This document shows positions 1 through 32,289 of a stretch of 64,000 bases of DNA, piece by piece; position 1 is the first letter of the stretch, and each line of letters opens with the position of its first letter. The notes under the pieces were generated by a model. That model made no database searches, was not told the origin of the DNA, and was given only the letters and a program-made list of their open reading frames with translations. The stretch spans positions 26,671,576 through 26,735,575 of the forward strand of contig OX457041.1 in the NCBI GenBank assembly GCA_949752735.1, read 5' to 3'. This DNA is from Lumbricus terrestris (Eukaryota; Annelida; Clitellata; Crassiclitellata; Lumbricidae). Both the position numbers and the translations under genes were made by a program.

Positions 1-74
1 GATCCATCCCAGTGGAAAAACCAATCCATTTTAAAAGGAAAATGCAGGCGACATGAATGGAAATGAGCAAGCAC

Positions 75-19193
<19,119 letters not shown>

Positions 19194-19269
19194 TGTTTCC
19201 GTATTTTTACCGATTTCTCTGTTGTTCAAAATCACACAATAAAAAGATTTTTTGCATCATGCTCCAACA

Positions 19270-19375
19270 CTCAGCAAATGAGAGAATTATTCATTCAATC
19301 ATTTCATGAATTTACATGTATATATGTAGTGCGGCTAGTGCCCCTTCAAGAAGCTCACTCAGAGGCACTCCGAAA
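19270..19375 (-). mobile_element. LINE 3' tail fragment
   Basis: Minus strand shows CTCTGAGTGAGCTTCTTGAA, GGGGCACTAGCC, then a (GAATGAAT)-like end. It lies next to a SINE at 19.5 kb. Confidence 0.5.
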
Positions 19376-19526
19376 TGATCCATTATCTGTGGTGCAAGCA
19401 CGACCCTAGCACAATAACATATCTTAATTAATCTCCAAGTTTCTAATCTTACTCAGTTAGCACCTATGCTAGGTGCTATGGAAATGGCTATATATAGACA
19501 TACATGCGTGCATATGTTTGTATGTG

Positions 19527-19738
19527 TACTTGTTATAGCGCCCCTTCAAGATTACACATACAAACAGAAGCGCTCCCGACTACAGCGCAGACACTGAATC
19601 GGAGTTTCACACCGAAGTGCTGAGCAATTGTGAGTGAAGGATTTGCCCAAGTTCCCTACATGGTGCCTGAGGTGGATTCGAACCTGCAACCCTCCGGCTG
19701 CATGACAACGAACATACCCACTACACCACTGTGCCCCA
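19527..19738 (-). mobile_element. tRNA-derived SINE with LINE-like tail, copy 2
   Basis: Same family as copy 1: B box GGTTCGAATCC at 19674-19684 (minus), body, then GTCGGGAGCGCTTCTG and CTTGAAGGGGCGCTATAAC. Lies just upstream of the FOLH1-like first exon. Confidence 0.8.
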
Positions 19739-21180
19739 CATATGTACGTACATACATACATACGTACATACATGCATACATATATACATGTACATACATA
19801 TATACTGTGACAGCAAGGGTTCAATTTACTGCCAAATAAGAAACTGCATAGTTTGCGTGCTTACTGGCAAATAATACTCTATGTTTCACATTTACCCTTG
19901 TTTGCAGGTTGTTTCTAGACTTCAGTTATAGTCGCATAAAGCATACAACTCCTGTCCACCACTTTACTTCCTAAGTGAACTCCACACTGTGCAATTCACT
20001 TACTCTACTAACTCTTCTGTTCCCAACTCTAAATGGACTAAACTATATTAGCATGCTCCAACATGCTCTAAGTCACCTTAATCTACTTTGTATACGCTTG
20101 TAGCGACCAGGTGGATGGCAGGAAATGCCACCCCTCAGAATGTGACGCCCGTTGGAGCTACGCAACAGCAAACGCACCAACACACACCTACACACACCTA
20201 CACACACACACACACGCACCTACACACACACACGCACGCACATGCACACATCCACACACGCACAAACGCACACACACCTACACCCACACACAGAGCACAG
20301 AAATCGATAGCGTTCAATTACTTCACGGATGAAGTGTCGTCGCAAACTGACCCTATGGGTGGCGTTCCTTGCAGCCGCCGACTCTAATGCGCATCTCCGC
20401 CCGGCGGTCTGGTCCACCGGTCCGCGGTCCGTCGGCCCGTCCGCCCGTCGGTCCGACACCGACAAGCATTAAACCGCATCGTTGCCGGTGGTTCTTATGT
20501 ATCACCCCACCGAGACGAATGGGTCTCCAGCCTCAATTACTGATCCTATGGCCATTCGTTTAACCGGACTGCAGACTTCGAAGCGAGATCCGCTGCTGCT
20601 GCTGCTGCTGCTGCAGCTGCTGCTGCCTAGGTAATGAATTATTCGGCGCCTATAGCGGTGACGGTAAAACCGTGGCCTCAAGCGAGCAGGGAGGGAGGGA
20701 GGCCTGGACCATGGAGGGTAGTAGATGAGAGCGGCATTTATGCGAAAACATCTGCGATAAAGTAACCGAGTTACTACGTTCTCCTACGACATCCTAGGAG
20801 GCGACACTTCGCTAAGTAACGTTGCATCAGCACCAGAAGCAGCAGAGGTGCAATAGGTCGTCGACGCGAACATTAAGCAAACTTTTTCACCAGAGTGGTG
20901 ATCAGGTCGTCGGAGGAGACGGTGACAGGGGATGGGGGTGGATCCGGCGGGGGATCGACTGGTGACTACGTGATTATGCCCTAAAGGCATTCCCTTATTC
21001 ACGAAACGTAGATTAAGTCGCATGCTCAAAATGCAGGTCGCTGCTCGGCGCATAAGAAGGATAGATGGCTGTTGTCGGTGACACTGTAATGTCTTAGGCA
21101 TGCGACGAGATTGCTTTCGGCTGCGACGAAGGGAGGCGATAAATTTCAGACCGGATGCCACTTCTTCGTCGGCTATAATC

Positions 21181-21314
21181 GAATTTAACGACTTATACCG
21201 TACCATTATATATATATATATATATATAGGCATATGTACATCGTATATCATATAATATATACATTTTATATATATATATGTATTATAAAGGCACGGTAGA
21301 AGTCGTTAAATTCC
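21181..21314. repeat. Inverted repeat with TA-rich loop
   Basis: GAATTTAACGACTTATACCG TACC (21181-21204) is mirrored by GGCACGGTAGAAGTCGTTAA ATTCC (21290-21314), with only two to three mismatches. The loop is (TA)n-rich and about 85 bp. Confidence 0.85.
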
Positions 21315-22537
21315 ATATACATGTATATATATATGTATATTATATAATATATAACTATATATACCTTACCACAAACATACATGTATATATAGTATGACCC
21401 AGATTTATATATGAATATAATATATATATATAATATATCTAGGCTTAGGCCTATATATATAGTATGAGCGCTGATCGATGGCGGACTCCGTGCCACTGTT
21501 CGTACTCTGGCAGTGCTAGTCCCAAGTTTGGATGGATTCTCGGAGGTGGACGACGACATCCCATGCACTAATCGTCTTCTTTCTTATGCATGCTGCAGTG
21601 CAATTGTTAAACAACATCCAACTATAATAGGAGCTATATAATCTATAATAGTCATCGATGGTGCAAGACTAATGGTCTACTGATGCATTGAAAGTCTAAT
21701 CGAAACTGAAGAGGTTATAGCTATAACAAGATATTAACAAGATAACAAGACATATAACAATTCCAGATCTCTGGAAGAAGGATAATGAAGTTCCTGTGGA
21801 CATAAGTGGCATGCAGTAGCCTGACGTACAGCCTCTTAGATACTGTGCGTTTATCACACAACTCCAGTTCGCTTACTTCACTATAGACCTATAGGCCGTA
21901 TTACGGTATTATCCCTATATATGCAGCAATAGACTATTCTAGGCCAGGTATAGTAGCAAGCTGAGATAATAGAGACCTATACGTGTAGACCTTGGAGTGA
22001 CTTTAGTCAGCCAAACTGACTCCACTTGACCCGAAAGTGACTTGAGGTCGACTTGAAGTCGACGACTTAGAGCCAAAACGACTTGACCTGACTTGGCTGA
22101 AAAACAGCAAACTTCCGACATGAAGTCGACTTCTGACATGGTAATAACCGTTAGCCTATACGAATTATGCAAGAAGTCAAGTCAATTTTGCCTGACGAGC
22201 ATTAATTAAACATATCGATGAGCAATGAGACCTCAACACTAGTCTTGATGAATTAAATTGTTAAAAGTTTATTAAGCCTATTTTATGCTGGTTGTGCTAG
22301 TCTGGCCACATAGTTAGGGCCTAACTAGTCTAGTAGCCTATAGCCTAACTGTTAGGCTATAGGCCACTAGAATAGAATAGGCCTATAGGCCTACTGGATA
22401 ACCCAAAGCATCACAAAAACTCTTCAGACTCAAACAGTCAAACTCTTAGTTTTGCGATTATTTCGATTACAGTCATTATTAGAGTTGATGCATTTGCAAA
22501 AAAGCAGTTTTATTATAAGAGTTAGATCAGATGGCTG

Positions 22538-22733
22538 CAGGGCTTTTTAACGTGCAGTTGTACACAAAATGTGCAGTTGTAAATGGGTTTGTGCAGTTGT
22601 AGAAGCATTTCTGTGCAGTTAAAACCATTGTGAAAAAAGGTAATTGTCCTCCAATTGAAAGCAATTTGCCATGGAGGATGGGAAGAGAAAGATGAGGTTG
22701 TGCAGTTCTAAAAATTCCTTAAAAACAGCCCTG
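22538..22733 (-). mobile_element. hAT-type MITE, family 1 copy b
   Basis: 196 bp, reverse orientation to the copy at 9.1 kb and highly similar. Flanked by perfect GATGGCTG duplications (22530-22537 and 22734-22741). Confidence 0.87.
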
Positions 22734-22879
22734 GATGGCTGCATGGATTGAACCTAATTGTATCGAATGACATTTTGTGGATGGAGGAGGTCTTGAGGGA
22801 TGTGACAATTGGCGGTTTATGGGAATGCTATAGACCAGAGTTCATCGAAATTATATAAGGAAGTCGGTAGGTGTGAAGC

Positions 22880-23120
22880 CTGAACGGGTAAAATTTCTCA
22901 CAAGACCGCTAAGGTGCAGGCCTTTAAAAAAAATTTAAACTGCACAGCCAGCAATTTTTTTCGAGGCCCTGGCCCCCTACTGATTGGCGAAAATTTCTAG
23001 CCGTTTGCAAGAATTTTTCCCCAAACTCTCGCAAGTCGGCAGCGAAAAAATAAATCTGATGACACTTTTTTCTTAGTCGTCCACTTGAAATTCTTAAATT
23101 ACGCCTTTCTGCATATTTTT
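22880..23120. repeat. Dispersed TTAGTCGTC-type repeat
   Basis: Words such as TTTCTTAGTCGTCCACTTGAA recur near 33550-33640 and, diverged, near 46860. Probably part of a MITE family; ends not found here. Confidence 0.5.
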
Positions 23121-23144
23121 CACTGCACACGTCCATCGTTCCAA

Positions 23145-23216
23145 TTCGCTCCTCCGTGGCGAACCGGAGGAGCGAAGATACCACAGTATAAATATTAGCA
23201 TTATTTATACTGTGGT
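23145..23216. repeat. Two adjacent perfect hairpins
   Basis: TTCGCTCCTCCG pairs with CGGAGGAGCGAA (loop 8 nt), and three bases later ACCACAGTATAAATA pairs with TATTTATACTGTGGT (loop 7 nt). Confidence 0.85.
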
Positions 23217-24168
23217 GCATGGTCCGAACTACATCATGTAAGCGCGTCCCGAAGAGGCCATGAGCTACAAATAGACCTATACGCGTAGGCTTATCGCATA
23301 GAGTGATTGGCAAACCTCGATACAAATCCGGCCAATTATGGGGGGTCAAATAAAGTTTATCCGTGAAGGCTACCCCTAGAATAAAAGATTCATACACCCT
23401 AGTCATTCCAGGCATACATACAGTTGGGGGGGGGAGATTGAGTACCGGTAATTTAGACCGCGGTCGCTTAAATAATTATCACCTCTTTGGATTTACTGTG
23501 GTTGAGTTTAAGATCACAAGTAGGCCTATACATGGGCCATGCAATTCATTTAGCCTACAACTGCACATTTTGTGTACAGCTGCACGTTAAAAAAATCCCT
23601 TCTAAGGTGTTTACGTTTACTCCCGGTAAACACATAGCCATAATTATTACGGGTTCACGGTCTAACAACTAACATGGTCCGTTGAAATGATGAATTTTTT
23701 AATTGCTTCCTTACTTAAATTAAATTACTTGTCATCTTTGCGCATCAACGACACACGACACACAGACGTCATCTACAAATTGACGTCATCTTCCTATTTG
23801 TTTTGATGACGTAATCTTTCAATTAAGCGATGGTTTCGTTGGAAACGAGCGTGTCAACTGGCGAGCATATTTCAATGGCGAGACATTTCGAAAAGAAAGT
23901 CATCGAAATTTGTCGACTACAAGTCGAAGTAGGGCAAAGAAATTCGATTAGATGAAGACTAGTGACTAGTGTAAGGTCCATTCGTGCCATTCGAAGACAC
24001 GTAAACATTGACGAATAATGGAAAGACTGAAAAGAAATGTTACTCTTTGAAGACCGAACACAACATCGACAAGCAGATGAAATTACGTGAAATTCTACGG
24101 TACGCGTCCAACACTCCTCGCTTTGAAGATTAAAAATAGATCAGTTGGGCCTTGATGTACATTGTGCA

Positions 24169-24638
24169 GTCTGTGCACCGGCCAACAAGGTGCTGTGCAC
24201 CGGTCCACCAAGGTGCTGTGCACCGGTCCACCAAGGTGCTGTGCACCATTCCACCAAGGTGCTCTGCACCATTCGACCAAGGTGCTATGCACCGGTCCAC
24301 CAAGGTGCTGTGCACCGTTCCACCAAGGTGCTGTGCACCGATCCACCAAGATGATGTGCACTGTTCCACCAAGGTGCTGTGCATCATTCCACCAAGGTGC
24401 TGTGCACCGATCCACCAAAGTGCTGTGCACTGTTCCACCAAGGTGATGTGCACCGTTCCAAGGTGATGTGCACCATTTCACCAAGGTGCTGTACACCGGT
24501 CCAAGGTGCTGTGCACCATTCCACCAAGGTGCTGTGCACCGATTCACCAAAGTGCTGTGCACTGTTCCACCAAGGTGATGTGCACCGTTCCAATGTGATG
24601 TGCACCCTTCCACCAAGGTGCTGTGCACCGGTCCATCA
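24169..24638. repeat. 24-bp satellite array, about 19-20 units
   Basis: Units of TCCACCAAGGTGCTGTGCAC CGGT with variant bases. The 24-bp period is a multiple of three, so frames stay open on both strands, up to 257 codons on the minus strand. The repeats contain the GTGCAC palindrome. Confidence 0.95.
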
Positions 24639-24639
24639 A

Positions 24640-27355
24640 AGAAGTGCATATTGGCCCTATAATTGAGAATGCATAGACCTATAGGGTCTAGGGCCTCTAG
24701 GCTATATGCGTGCATGTGTTGAATTAGGCTATTGTGTTCCCATGGCCGCCCGTTGAATCTCCTGCTCTCAACCACAAAAATTGCTGCCATCGTTGCAAGG
24801 CTTCTTTCGACAGAAGAACTTAAAGTATCCTGAACGGAAGACGTTTCGAATTGCGAAAGAAGATGCAATTTGCAAAGCTATAATACGTCGACCGTCAAAG
24901 CGCGTTTACTGTTTGCCGTACGGCATCGATTTCGGTGTCAAAGCAAATTTGCTTCGCAAAGAATCACGTGACGAAACCTGCAGCCAGCTCTCGTAGGCCT
25001 ACATGTATATAGGACCTGCGTTCGCTCCCTTGTTGGACGATAAAACCCTGCACATCCCTCGACCAAAACCCGGAGATTATTCGAAAACGATCGACGCCCG
25101 AGTGATAGATGAAGACGAAGCAGACGACGACGATGAAAGACGCCAACGACTACGAATCGCACGTCCATCACGTGTGCGATTTTTTTTTCGGCAGAGCGAC
25201 GATTCCGGTTTCGTTCATAAATTCCATTTTACGCCCCAGCAGTGACAATAAAACGGAAATGACGACTGCCGTTGCGATGATTCAGTGCTGGAACAGTGAA
25301 AGAATACCCTCGAGTGACATTCAAGAAAGAAATAGACAGCGCTAGATCTGTATTGTCGAGCACCAATGGCGACATGTATAGCCCATCGAAAACTAATTGC
25401 TAAGTTTCTGTTTTCGGGTCAATGTAGTGCGACAATGGCCAAGCTTGTGGGATTAAGGGCTACAGTAGGCCTATACTATAGGCTACACCCAACCCCTAGT
25501 TTATCGACATATAAACTGGACTATAAATTATATCGTGTTCAAAATTCATTCTAGAAGAGAAGCAAACTGTGCAATTCTAGAGAGGAAATGTGGGACTATT
25601 ATTTCCATGGTTACTAACTTGGATTTTTTAAACCGGAAGTGATAATAAAAAATAAAATTCCAAAAATGTGTAAAATGGCTGATTTTTACATCACAATGCG
25701 AAACGCTATTACTGTGTAAACGTTTGCAAGCAGCTAAAGAACTTATATTAGCTGAAACAAATATTGAAGATGAATTGGGAAATGCTAGTATTAGTGAAGA
25801 TGACATTCGTGAAGACTTTATGCTAGAGCAGCTAGATCAATGAAGTTCATGCTACACGGACCAGTTGGAAAGCTGCCTCAGTCCATTGCAGCTGCAGAAC
25901 AATAATATAATTTCGTGTTTCATGTTAACTTCTGATATATCTACAAGCCTTTTGATTTTGATTGTATAGCCAAAACAGACTTTTACTAGTTTCCATAATA
26001 CTATTGCATTGTTGCACATTATTATTCATTAATCATTACATATAAAATATTCTTGTATACATGTCATAAATCATTTTCAAAACACACATCATCTCATATC
26101 TGTTTATACAGCAAGTGCAAGTTATGTGTGATGGACAGGTTCCCATGCATGTTAAAAAAATTGCATTATTTTGAGGTGCATTCATATATTTTAAAATAGA
26201 CCATTTCGTTCAGAAATGAATTCTGTGTCTATTGCTGTATAGCAAGATATGATGTGATGTCTCAAATCAAGCACAAAAGCCATGCGGGTAACCACCCCTT
26301 GCACGGTAGTCAATGTCACCAAAAAACCTTTGTAGCTTGAGGGTTAAGGCCTACGATACTAACTATTTTTTGTTTTCACACTGAAACCTAAATAATATTC
26401 AATTTTTGTGAAATGGCTAAAAAGTCAAAAAATAAAACTGCTTAAACAAATTTTTGTGAAAATGGCACCCTGGAAGTTGGCGCCCCAGGGAACTGCCTGC
26501 TTTGCCTGCTCCTGAGGTCGGCCCTGAAAATATCACCAGACAAAACTGTACAATCATAGCAACATTTTTGCCACAAAGCAACAGAACTTTTCAATTAAAT
26601 TGGATGTGCACGCCTGGTCAAGCGGCGCAATTAGACATCTTTTAACTGCATACACCTCCACAATGCTGATCACTCTTCTATTGACATTATCTAGCTAGTG
26701 TCTACACACATGTAGGGAAGAGTAGACCTGACACAGCCTGACATCAACAGTTGCGTGCATGGTGCATGGCAGTTTCCATCACAAAAGCGCTGCACCATTT
26801 GCCACGTGCTGCATCGCTGAGAACAACAACGGTCTCTGGGGAATGATTCACATCTCAACATCAGCGGAGTAGCAAGCGTGTGAACACGTGTTCGTGTTCC
26901 TACGAGATAATTACTGACGGAAAATATTGCCCAATAAATTCTCCTTTGCAATCAGTGTCTTGACACAACGTCCAAGCGCATGTCCGGAATATAAAATCGC
27001 CCGGGAAGGCTCAGTAGTTTATGGCTATACTGAGCTGGAGGATGCGGCAAAGGTCTTGGCATATTCAGCAGTAGGCCTACATAGAACTTTTATTAATTCT
27101 CCCGTTATTGCTGGAAGCAGTAACCATAATAATTATACCAGAGAGCAACAACACACAGCAGACAATGATAGGCCTACATTCCTTCACCTTTGTATAACGT
27201 CGTTTCTCCTAAATTTTTACAACTCACTGTCATCGGTGATTTTTATTGGTCAGATGTCAGATTTCTCCGAATATTGCTAAATTGCTGAAATCTCTGAAAG
27301 TCCAAGCGTGTCAGGAATGTAGAACACCTTATCGCTGCTTCATTTTGTTATGTTC
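24640..27355. other. Intergenic, unassigned
   Basis: A GC-richer patch at 24960-25345 carries overlapping short ORFs (80 and 78 codons, plus strand) without recognisable similarity or splice context. The rest is AT-rich with nothing assigned. Confidence 0.4.
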
Positions 27356-27514
27356 GCTAATGACACCAATGTGTTCATGCTAATGACACCAATGTGTTCA
27401 TGCTAATGACACCAATGTGTTCATGCTAATGAAACCAATGTGTTCATGCTAATGACACCAATGTGTTCATGCTAATGACACCATGTGTTCATGCTAATGA
27501 CACCAATGTGTTCA
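27356..27514. repeat. 23-bp minisatellite, 7 units
   Basis: GCTAATGACACCAATGTGTT CAT repeated seven times; one unit has a C to A change (GAAACC) and one lacks a base. The period is not a multiple of three. Confidence 0.95.
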
Positions 27515-30320
27515 TATCAATTTGTAATGTATGTATACACTACTATAAAGAGCTCACTCCAAACTTTTATTCCTCAACTTGAAAATATAACCTTTTGAGT
27601 TTATTAGAAAACTGCCAGTGAGGCTATTTATGTAAAAAATTCATTCAAACCGAATAACAGGAAATTTTGACCACTGGTTCTGCACAAACTCCGAGTTGCA
27701 TGATCATTATACACTCTCATCAAACAATTACATTTGTACAACCAAAAGTGTTTGCACAAACAACCAACATTCGGCAGCATAGTACTGGCATGGAGTCAAT
27801 GGACCACTGGTTTGGAACTCCTGCCAAAAGAACTGACCTGTCTATACTCTCAGCCCATCAGTTCAGAGCAATTTAAAGTCCACCTTTTAGCTGCGATTGT
27901 ATAAATATCTACCACACGGTTTTGTACGTGCATTGCAGTGCTCGAATGATTTTGAAATTTTTAGTTTACTTTGCACTCAGTGTATTAAATAAGTCTTGTA
28001 AGATTAAGAATGTCCACCATAAGAAAGCATTGTTTTAAAACATATTGCAGTATTACATGATGTTTAAAAAGATAGTTTTGGATTAATTGTTGATGAATTT
28101 AGGGTAACCCAGTTAGCAGAACCTTATGTTCCTTTGTGTATGCCCATTGGACTCCACTGTATACGTGAATGTCTACAGTATTTGCTTGCACGTAGGCTAT
28201 TATGGTGATCAATAAAATTATTCCTCAACCTGATTGATAAAACCGAATTGACGTGCATATCGCAGAATGTCCGTTAGATCACTTCGTTGCATAATCACTA
28301 GATAAAAGCATCAAACTTTAATAGCCAGCTCGGTTATTTATGGAAAAGCAATTTTGTCCAAAGGAAGGCAATCGGTTGCATACAAGCGAGTGAGTGGCAA
28401 TACGCTTGCATGCCAGTTAATGCACAGATTTCCTATTTAGATGACGACTATGGCAGCAGTGAGAGGAAATGTCCACAGAAATCTGTGGCTTGACTTCGGT
28501 TGCTTTTATCAGAATTACCTGCCAGATGTAGGCCTAGGCCTACGCTATTAATCGTACCATTAAGCAAGAAGCTTTAATGAGGTCTATAAGCGTTTATATC
28601 ACCATATAAACTTGCATACACTGATACAGACATATACAATGCACGTAAACACATATGCAGTGGCCAAGGAAGGCCAGAAGCTTACATCAAATCAAATCAA
28701 ATTTTATTGTTCCCAACAATGCACACGACATTATGACCACATAATATATTAGCAACTTGCACACATGGTTAATTCTTGCTAGCAAGAATTTTTTTAAAGA
28801 AATGAAGGAATACGAGTCTCACAGGCTCGCAATGTTCATCATGTGTAACATGCGATTTTCAAGCTAAATTTTACATGGCCAAATATTTGGGGCATTTGCG
28901 GTCAAGGGATCAGATGAGAGTCAACTTCTATAGTTGCTATGTAATCTAGTGTAGTGACAAAGTGACTAGTCATGTTCTAAAACTGCATCGGATTCCCCTA
29001 ACTGCATTAGACATGAATTGGCTTTGTAATCAGACATGTTACAATGGAGGCTGCAGTGTACGGTACCCTGAATGAACAAGCACACCATCTTCTCATTTGT
29101 CGCCCGTCTTCTTTTCATTCTGCTTCTTCCACCATGAAAATAAAAGCCTATAGTTCGGATCCTGCAAAGCCATTCATTATTTAGGCATTGAAGATTGCAT
29201 CTTGGGTCAGCTGAGCGACTGAATGAGGTTGTCATCCATTCACAAGGGAAGCTGCAGCCACATGGCCAATGCTCTAGTTGATTCATAGAGATGAGAGAGA
29301 ATTCACATCAGATACTGGTTCCGACCACGGTTTCACCATCAGCGAGTGCAGAAGACGTGGTAAAGGAAAGAAGCAACGTGGATGAAGAGTTACAGTGCAA
29401 GGAATAAATTTGATTATCGCAGACAACAATGACCCTTTACAGACCAACCTCATTTCACCTTCCGCAAAGATAATCAGGAAAAACTGATTGCTTGGTTTCA
29501 GGAAAACGACTTGCAGCTTCACTAACCTTATAGTGGTTTGTATGCGTATACCACCCAGGAATCATGGCTAAAATCACTGCAAGAATGATGATGCCTAAGA
29601 ATTTGTGCCCTGCTGAATATTGTGCTCTATTAGGCCTACTGATAGACTGTACTGGCCGTCTGTCTTCATATGCTGAAGCTAAGAAAATTAAGTTACTGGC
29701 ATTAATTTTTATGATCTGGAATTAAGAACAGCAAGGAGCAGTCATTTGTTATGTCACCCCAAGAGGCAATCTCTTTGGGCCAACATAATGAATGACTGCT
29801 CTTTGCTATACTCTTCCGCATTTTGACTGGAAAAGCTATCCAGGGTGTGAGAGTACCCATCAGCTAAACGCATTTTAACCACCAACAAAAAATAAGAGAC
29901 GCTTAATATACGGTTCACTGTCATTTAGAGAATTTACACAGCACTGCATTCGAGTTACACAATTCTACTCAAACGTTCACACAGTCCAAGTTCATTGGAA
30001 CAGCATTATCACACAAGAAAAGTCATACTGCTTGACCAATTACTAGCTTTATAATAACAGCATGATATAACTTGCATGTATGCTTCTGAGTATTTAAACA
30101 AAGCTGTTTATAAACCTCTCAAAGGCAAGAGAACTTAGTTCTCCAACAAACAGAAATTTGCACCAAGCCGAAAATCAGGCAGAAAAGACGACTCACAGCC
30201 TCACACAAACAATAAACATCTTTTTCTGTAAGATATGACTCGGCTGCTAAGTATAATGCTTACATTATATATCACTGAGAAACATTGGAAAAGGACTGAC
30301 ATTAATTTTAGGCCCACTTG
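27515..30320. other. Intergenic, unassigned
   Basis: Apart from a LINE end at 28.7 kb I see no exon-like or repeat structure. Confidence 0.4.
28684..28740 (-). mobile_element. LINE 3' end with (TTTGA)n tail
   Basis: Minus strand: GGGAACAATAAAATTTGATT then TTGATTTGATG. An AATAAA followed by a pentanucleotide tail suggests a LINE terminus. Confidence 0.4.
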
Positions 30321-30411
30321 TTGGTACATTCTTGCAAAGATTAACTACCAAGCTACAAGGAGTATAGAGATCTCGGAGTAAAGATCTTGTAGATGCACTA
30401 AATAAATTTAC

Positions 30412-30460
<49 letters not shown>

Positions 30461-30462
30461 GG
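30320..30462 (+). mobile_element. LINE-like 3' tail with (GATT)n
   Basis: GATCTTGTAGATGCACTAAA TAAATTTACAT leads directly into a perfect (TGAT)n array at 30414-30460, the arrangement of CR1/L2 tails. No coding part is present. Confidence 0.45.
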
Positions 30463-30779
30463 ACCTTTCTCTCTAAATCTTAATAAATATACTAACAAGA
30501 CCTACCGTAGATCTCTTGTGTTTTACCTTTGTTGTCAAACCTGGAAATCTGCTGATGCCCTGCTGATGAGTAGTTCTACATAGATGGTAAAGTTTTTCAT
30601 TCGAATGTCCAGCAGAAGAGAGGTTCAAGCCCTAGAGATTCCACACTCAGCTTCTTCCATGGGCATTTAAGCAATCCCTAGCGTTTACTTCGTATAGCAA
30701 GTTTTTATTCGCGTCAGTCTCAATGATTGGGACATCTAGCCTATACTTTTCTATAATACGCCAGCTGCAGTTCAGAGGA

Positions 30780-31520
30780 ATTTTCTGCGCAGGATTTCCT
30801 GATTTTCTGCTACACGACCCATGCACACAGCCACCACGGGGGGGCGTTTCCCCCACTCCCGCCAGAAACTATTGACAAACGCCGGAGTCGCCCATCGCAG
30901 GCAAGCGCAGCTCAGAAGGCAATCAATGAAAACAACCCCATGTATGCAGATTAGATCATCCCTTATCTTCTCCGTCGTCGTCGGTCGTTCGTTGACCGTC
31001 ACTGCAGCAGCCGTCCGAACAGAACGGCTTCGTTTGAAAAGCCTCCGAGGCTTCTTGATGCTGAACACATGCCAGCGCCGCCACCGCCACCGCCACCGCT
31101 AGAGGACCAGCCATGCAGCGAGACGCACCATTCCGAACACCGACGACGCATAAATGCCCGCTGAACGTCGTCTGAATCCCGAAAAGCCCGGCTGCAGCGA
31201 GCGACGCACAGCCGAGCCGCCGACGACGACGAACACCCGCCCGCCCGCCCGCCGCCCCCGTCGCCGCCCCCGCCTCCGTGTGACAATGCGAAGGATGACG
31301 ATCAGTGTTGTGCCGGAGAAAGGCGAATGCAATAATACGACAGGATATACGGCGAAGCACAAAAGCCAGGACATGGCTGCTGCTGCTGATGCCGGCTTTT
31401 GTGCGATGAATCGCTGCACGACGAACATTATTATATTCCTTCTGTATAATATAAGCTATTTGGCTGAGATTTCGGCCAGATTTCATTTCCAGACTCTGAA
31501 TTATTGTTGTTGCGATCGAT
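30780..31520. other. GC-rich, CpG-dense island, no gene assigned
   Basis: CGCC/CGAC-rich patch peaking at 31070-31290, with ORFs open in several frames on both strands. It could be a promoter or first exon of an unseen transcript, or simple-sequence DNA. Confidence 0.35.
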
Positions 31521-31969
31521 GACTTGCGTCTTATAGACCAAATTACTGACGAACGCAATCTTTGAAAAGTTATATATAGTACCTCAATTCACTCTCGCTC
31601 TGTAAGCCTGTAACGTTATGATTAAAATTTTCCACACTTAGGTCTACTGAATTGATCGACGTTTGGGAGTTGCAGTTGGCGACGCTAACGGCGGTTCTCG
31701 CCAGACTATATAAATTATCGTTTCCGGTAACCAGGATTTTCTTCACGCAAGGCCTATCTCTGAATGTTCTATCTTAGAACTATTTGACGCACCGCTCGTG
31801 AGAAAGCTGGTGCCCCGCACTGGCGTTTTAAGTAGGCTGTTTAGCCTATGCATAGGGCTTTAAATATGTTCAGATATAAGCCTAGACGGCTAGGCCTAAT
31901 GCAAGCTGAATATAGGAAAAGTTTTCATCCATAGGCTATATGCGGCTATGCGTAGGGCAGTTACGAATC

Positions 31970-32105
31970 CAGAAAGTTTATGGGGGTGTCAATTGGGAGG
32001 GTGGAGGACGAGCGGCCAAAGGTCGATCGCCGAGGCGCACAGCGCCGAGAGATGAGGAGTTTGGGGAGGGGATGTCTCCCCCAACCAGAAATTGTCCAAC
32101 TTCCC
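31970..32105 (+). repeat. Dispersed repeat, pair with 33125-33270
   Basis: Shares CGAGGCGCRCAGCGCCGA and GGGGAGGGGATG in order with 33125-33270. Probably a decayed MITE family; ends are not clear. Confidence 0.5.
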
Positions 32106-32289
32106 GGGCATGCATTATGCATATACATTACATATACATGCCATATAATAATTTTCGTTTATTAACATTCAATCTGACAGACCGCAGAATGATTACAGAT
32201 ACAAGTTATGCGAAATACGGCCAGCTTCGCACGACACGCAGGTCGGCTACAACAGGCTTGATCAGTAGCTTAACACTAAAATTTCTACT

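Noticed and set aside
24169..24638. CRISPR-like array
   Set aside because: Units are directly tandem with no unique spacers, and the genome is eukaryotic. The same holds for the 23-bp array at 27.4 kb.
24095..24868. 257-codon minus-strand ORF
   Set aside because: It is the 24-bp satellite, open only because the period is a multiple of three; no start context or splice sites.
26927..27280. 117-codon plus-strand ORF
   Set aside because: No recognisable motif or convincing splice sites.
30956..31558. 200-codon minus-strand and overlapping ORFs in the GC-rich island
   Set aside because: Frames stay open because of base composition; Arg/Ala/Gly-rich without domains.
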